Shown here: one piece after another, positions 41,754 through 45,239 of the stretch | Layout of the letters: every line of letters starts with the position of its first letter | Position numbering within the stretch: the stretch's first letter is position 1 | From: Alishewanella longhuensis | Lineage (GTDB): Bacteria > Pseudomonadota > Gammaproteobacteria > Enterobacterales > Alteromonadaceae | Reading direction: 5' to 3' | Length of the DNA stretch: 45,239 nucleotides | Assembly (NCBI RefSeq): GCF_014653435.1 | Contig: NZ_BNAO01000007.1 | Coordinates: 1-45,239, forward strand | The notes under the pieces: generated by a model | The model's input: only the letters and a program-made list of their open reading frames with translations | The model's database searches: none | Told to the model about the DNA's origin: nothing | Program-made: the position numbers and the translations under genes

Positions 41754-43406
41754 ATGCAACACAATTATCTTAAGCCATTAGCATTAGCAATGATGGTTGC
41801 TTTTAGTGTAACGGGTCAGGCATCAGCCTCAGACCGCGTAGTGATTCAGGTCGACAATGATAAAAAAGGCTTAGTGAAAGCCTTGGCTGTGCAGCTTGGA
41901 GCTAAGATTAACGTAGATTCTGATGGTTTTATCGCTGCCACATTTGATGGTAAAGATTTATCTCAAATCAAAGGTTTACTAAAGAACCCACATATCAAAC
42001 TTATTGAAGAAGATGTGAAGCGTTACCCGATGGCGCTGTTTAACGACACCGCTGGCGATCCAACCTCACAACAATTAACCCCTTATGCCTTTTTCCAATC
42101 ACAGGCTCACCAAACCCCCTTCAATATCGGCACTTCTCCAAAAGTGTGTGTGATCGATTCAGGTATTGCTCGGGACGTTGGTGAAACAGGTGGTGGTAAT
42201 AACGACTTTGATTGGGGCAGCATTAGCGGTAGCAACAATTCAGGCACCGGTGATTGGTTCCGAGATGGTGGTCCGCATGGTACCCATGTTGCTGGTACTA
42301 TAGGTGCTGCCGATAACGGCATTGGTGTTATCGGCATGGCGCCAGGCACTCCGATGCACATTATCAAAGTTTTTAATGACAGTGGTTGGGGCTATTCATC
42401 AGATCTGGCACATGCCGCTAATCTTTGTGCGCAAAATGGCGCCAAAGTCATTAATATGAGCCTTGGTGGTGGTAGAGCGAATAGTACCGAAGAAAATGCT
42501 TTTATCAATTTCACCAATAATGGCGGCCTTGTTTTGGCTGCAGCTGGCAATAGCGGCACAGCAACTCGCTCTTTCCCAGCAGGTTATACCTCAGTAATGA
42601 TGGTAGGCGCAAATGATGCTAATGACCAAATTGCATCATTTTCTCAGTTTCCTTCATGTACCACGGGTTCACGTAGAACTCAGGTAACCGATGAAGGGCT
42701 ATGTGTTGAAGTTACCGCGGGTGGCGTTGATACATTATCAACGTATCCAGCTGGGGGGACTTCTTTTGCAGCATTAACCGCCAACAATAACGGTTATAGC
42801 GCTTCAGCTATGGAAAACTCAGGTAATAGCTCAGGTAATACCTACTTTATGGGGCTGGCAACCAGCACTAACACTGCAGCTGCTGGCAAAATCTGTGTAA
42901 TCGACCGGGGTACTATTTCGTTTCATGATAAGGTGCGTAACTGTCAATTATCAGGTGGTATAGGTGCCATTTTAATCAACAATGAACCTGGTATCCTTTA
43001 TGGTACTTTGGGCACGAGCAATCAAACCTCCATTCCAGCAGTGGGCGCGGCTTTTGAAGATCGCAGTGCTTTACTGGCGGCCAGCTATGCAAGTATCAAT
43101 ATTGGCCCGTCTGACTACGGTTATATGAGCGGCACCTCAATGGCAACTCCTGCCGTAGCAGGCTTAGCAGCCAGAGTTTGGTCAAGCTTTCCACAATGTA
43201 CCGGTACCGACATCCGTAATGCGCTAAAAGCAACGGCAGTTCGTCCAGCCAATGGCGATGTAGTGAAGTTTGGTAAAGGAATTGTCAAAGCGAAAGCTGC
43301 TCATGATTACCTGGCAACGCATGGCTGTGCGGGCGGCAGTTCAGGTGGTGACACTGGTGGTGGTGACACGGGCGGCGGCACCTGTAAAGGTAAAAAGTGT
43401 AGTTAA
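41754..43406 (+). CDS. Secreted subtilisin-like (S8) serine protease with PA insertion
   Basis: About 550 residues. A signal peptide (LKPLALAMMVAFSVTGQASA) and an I9-like propeptide (RVVIQVDNDKKGLVKALAVQ to KLIEEDVKRYPMAL) precede the protease domain. The catalytic triad is Asp135 (VCVIDSGIA), His175 (PHGTHVAGTIG) and Ser462 (SGTSMATPAVAG). A PA domain (GKICVIDRGTISFHDKVRNC, GAILINNEPG) is inserted between His and Ser. The end is a Gly/Asp-rich linker followed by CKGKKCS; the usual P/PPC domain is missing. The frame opens at 41706, but ATG 41754 has AAGGA six bases upstream. It is monocistronic and closed by terminator 43418. Confidence 0.95.
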   Translation: MQHNYLKPLALAMMVAFSVTGQASASDRVVIQVDNDKKGLVKALAVQLGAKINVDSDGFIAATFDGKDLSQIKGLLKNPHIKLIEEDVKRYPMALFNDTAGDPTSQQLTPYAFFQSQAHQTPFNIGTSPKVCVIDSGIARDVGETGGGNNDFDWGSISGSNNSGTGDWFRDGGPHGTHVAGTIGAADNGIGVIGMAPGTPMHIIKVFNDSGWGYSSDLAHAANLCAQNGAKVINMSLGGGRANSTEENAFINFTNNGGLVLAAAGNSGTATRSFPAGYTSVMMVGANDANDQIASFSQFPSCTTGSRRTQVTDEGLCVEVTAGGVDTLSTYPAGGTSFAALTANNNGYSASAMENSGNSSGNTYFMGLATSTNTAAAGKICVIDRGTISFHDKVRNCQLSGGIGAILINNEPGILYGTLGTSNQTSIPAVGAAFEDRSALLAASYASINIGPSDYGYMSGTSMATPAVAGLAARVWSSFPQCTGTDIRNALKATAVRPANGDVVKFGKGIVKAKAAHDYLATHGCAGGSSGGDTGGGDTGGGTCKGKKCS

Positions 43407-43417
43407 GTTAAGCCAAT

Positions 43418-43445
43418 AAAAAAGCCGCTTAATTGCGGCTTTTTT
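43418..43445. terminator. Bidirectional Rho-independent terminator
   Basis: Stem AAAAAAGCCGC / GCGGCTTTTTT with loop TTAATT. It lies between two convergent genes and has U-tracts on both strands. Confidence 0.95.
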
Positions 43446-43451
43446 CTGAGA

Positions 43452-45239
43452 TTACTCTTCTGCACCACCATTTACCAGTTCGGCAATTTCTGCAAGACGA
43501 GCTAGGGCCTTACCATTAATCGATTTTTTCGGATATTGGCCACGACTATTACGCTCACCGGCATTTTCACCTAGCAACAGCTCCAGTGCTTCATCCACGT
43601 TACGCACAATATAAATATGAAATTGCCCGGCCGCGACTGCTGCCACAACATCATCCTGTAACACCAAATTAAGCTGATTACTGGCCGGGATCACTACACC
43701 TTGTTCGCCGGTTAAGCCACGGGATTGGCAGAGCCTAAAGTAGCCTTCTATTTTCTCGTTTACGCCACCAATCGCCTGAACCTGGCCATGTTGGTTGATC
43801 GAGCCAGTAACCGCCAGGCTTTGTTTAATGGGAATATCAGTAATCGCCGAAATTAAGGCACACACTTCCGCTAAGGAAGCACTGTCACCATCAATATGGC
43901 CATAAGATTGCTCCATCGCAATATTGGCACTTAGTGTTAGCGGGAATTCGCGGGCATATTTAGCACCGAGATAACCGGTAAGTAGCAAGACACCTTTAGA
44001 ATGAATCGCTTTACCAAGCTCCACTTCACGCTCAATATCCACTACACCGCTGGAGCCCGCAAAAACAGTAGCACTGATCCGCGCGGGTGTGCCAAAGGCG
44101 GTATCACCAATTTCCAATACGGTTAAACCGTTTATTTTGCCAACGGCCAAACCATCGGTATCAATCAGGATCTGCCCTTCCTGAATATCTTCTAAAAAGC
44201 CTTCACTAATGCGGCCAGTGCGATACTGTTTACCGGCTAAGGCTTGTTTCACGTGGGCCGCAGTCAACTCTTCTGCTTGTTGTTGCCGCGCAAAATAGCA
44301 GGCTTCGCGCACCAGCTCTAGCACATCGGCGAAACGTGCTGATAGTTTGCGTTGGTGCTCGGCTTGCCGAAAACTAAACAATAATAGTTGTTTCAAGCCA
44401 CACTCGGATAATTGCTCAAAGTGCATTTCCCGCATTTGTAGCTGGATCTGCAGCGTCATGTCATTTACGGTTTGGTTATTAAAAGGCAGGTAGTTTTCAA
44501 AATCGGCCAGCACCCGGAACAACTCGTTAAACTCATCATCAAAATCCTGTACCAAATAATACAGATCGCGCGAGCCAAGCAATACTACCTTCACATTAAG
44601 CGGAATAGCCTTAGGGGTAATAATGGTAGAGTTAGTCACCGCATGTTCGCTTAGCGTATCAATCACCACCTCACCGGCTTTTAACGCCAGTTTCAACGCG
44701 TCCCATACCGCGGGCTGCGACAATAGGCGATCGGCATCCAGGATCAGATAACCACCATTAGCTTTATGTAAAGCGCCCGGACGAATCATTCGATAGTTGG
44801 TAAACAAAGAACCACTGGCAGAATTATATTCCACCCGGCCAAACAAGTTACCGTAGCTCGGATTTGCTTCAAAAATAATAGGCGCACCTGACATGGTTTC
44901 ATAGTGAACCAGGACATTTGGCACAAACTCTTCAATAAAAAAATCGCGGCTGGCTGGCTCTTCGGTTTTTTCACCATCAGATTCATCTGGCAATAACTCC
45001 AGCACTGCCTGCACCAGGTGTGAGCGCATATCACGTAGATATTTCAGTACGCCCAGCTCAGCACTATAATGATGCTCCAGTTGCTTTAGCATCGGTTTAA
45101 TAGCTTGTTCGATGGTCTCTTTGCGCAGGGTACGTAAATTCTCCGACAGCTCACGCTTCCACTGCGGTAGCTCTAGCAACTGTTCATTTAAAATGGTTTC
45201 CAGCTCAGACACCAGGCCATAAAAATACTGACGCTGCTC
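43452..45239 (-). CDS. Lon-related (LonB/YcbZ-type) ATP-dependent protease, C-terminal part
   Basis: The frame runs from a TAA at 43452 to the right window edge, so the N-terminus is missing; about 595 residues are visible, and family members have about 800. The AAA-type (AAA_32) region includes GNLFGRVEYNSASGSLFTNY, LHKANGGYLILDADRLL and FRVLADFENYLPF. The Lon protease domain carries the catalytic Ser in YGHIDGDSASLAEVCALISA and Lys in GGVNEKIEGYFRLC. The Walker A motif, if present, lies outside the window. This group is related to Lon but lacks its N-terminal domain; its substrates are largely unknown. An internal GTG at 45212 is not the true start, because the frame stays open beyond it. 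Confidence 0.93.
   Translation of the reverse strand, partial: EQRQYFYGLVSELETILNEQLLELPQWKRELSENLRTLRKETIEQAIKPMLKQLEHHYSAELGVLKYLRDMRSHLVQAVLELLPDESDGEKTEEPASRDFFIEEFVPNVLVHYETMSGAPIIFEANPSYGNLFGRVEYNSASGSLFTNYRMIRPGALHKANGGYLILDADRLLSQPAVWDALKLALKAGEVVIDTLSEHAVTNSTIITPKAIPLNVKVVLLGSRDLYYLVQDFDDEFNELFRVLADFENYLPFNNQTVNDMTLQIQLQMREMHFEQLSECGLKQLLLFSFRQAEHQRKLSARFADVLELVREACYFARQQQAEELTAAHVKQALAGKQYRTGRISEGFLEDIQEGQILIDTDGLAVGKINGLTVLEIGDTAFGTPARISATVFAGSSGVVDIEREVELGKAIHSKGVLLLTGYLGAKYAREFPLTLSANIAMEQSYGHIDGDSASLAEVCALISAITDIPIKQSLAVTGSINQHGQVQAIGGVNEKIEGYFRLCQSRGLTGEQGVVIPASNQLNLVLQDDVVAAVAAGQFHIYIVRNVDEALELLLGENAGERNSRGQYPKKSINGKALARLAEIAELVNGGAEE

Noticed and set aside
1..45239. CRISPR arrays, tRNA or rRNA genes, prophage modules
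   Set aside because: No regularly spaced identical repeats, no tRNA- or rRNA-like segments and no phage structural genes were seen by eye; the repeats at 3026 and 3687 are attC sites.

Overview
The window looks like chromosomal DNA of a marine or aquatic gammaproteobacterium, probably from the Rheinheimera / Alishewanella / Arsukibacterium group or a close relative. This is inferred from gene families and order: a long-form AceA, an mtnN-cbiB pair, DUF3718 and HopJ-type proteins, and the canonical miaB-ybeZ-ybeY-ybeX-lnt order. No rRNA or other phylogenetic marker is present, so the genus is not proven.

Bases 1-5125 are mobile accessory DNA. A transposase gene (IS1182-like/DUF772 type) is cut by the left window edge. 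It is followed by nine consecutive integron gene cassettes, all on the minus strand, each gene followed by its own attC site. Most cassette products are small and of unknown function: one DUF4262 protein, two proteins with a HEPN-type RNxxxH motif, three small membrane proteins, one Cys-motif protein and two orphans. No integron integrase gene lies on the side where the cassette orientation predicts it. Instead there is a gene-free 518-bp interval and then ordinary chromosomal genes. This is a CALIN-type array (attC cluster lacking an integrase), or an integron that has lost intI.

Bases 5644-18997 hold metabolism and signalling genes: a YfcC-family carrier, a CAP-domain secreted protein, aceK, yaiI, an RluA-family pseudouridine synthase, and a LytS/LytTR-type two-component locus with two histidine kinase genes. 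The first kinase is interrupted by an in-frame TAG exactly before its H-box. Then come a DUF3718 protein, a DTW-domain tRNA modification enzyme, and a coupled pair encoding a solute-binding lipoprotein and a membrane GGDEF/EAL protein, which resembles a periplasmic-ligand to c-di-GMP switch.

Bases 19102-30399 include the glyoxylate shunt, with aceA and aceB both on the minus strand and a LysR regulator between them. They are followed by a DUF2726 protein, a tiny YjfB-like motility protein behind a near-consensus sigma-28 promoter, an Aer-like PAS chemoreceptor, a HopJ-family protein, a small outer-membrane barrel divergent from a pirin, and mtnN-cbiB. AceK, which acts on isocitrate dehydrogenase at the branch point fed by AceA and AceB, is encoded about 10 kb away instead of in an aceBAK operon.

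Bases 30522-45239 contain a roughly 1511-residue one-protein sensor (beta-propeller, Y_Y_Y, TM, two PAS, GGDEF, EAL), an EamA transporter, the miaB-ybeZ-ybeY-ybeX-lnt cluster for tRNA modification, RNA metabolism and lipoprotein maturation, a secreted S8 protease with a PA insertion, and the C-terminal part of a Lon-related protease that runs off the right edge. The most unusual items are the integrase-less cassette array, the stop codon in the kinase, the binding-protein/c-di-GMP pair and the sigma-28-driven micro-gene.
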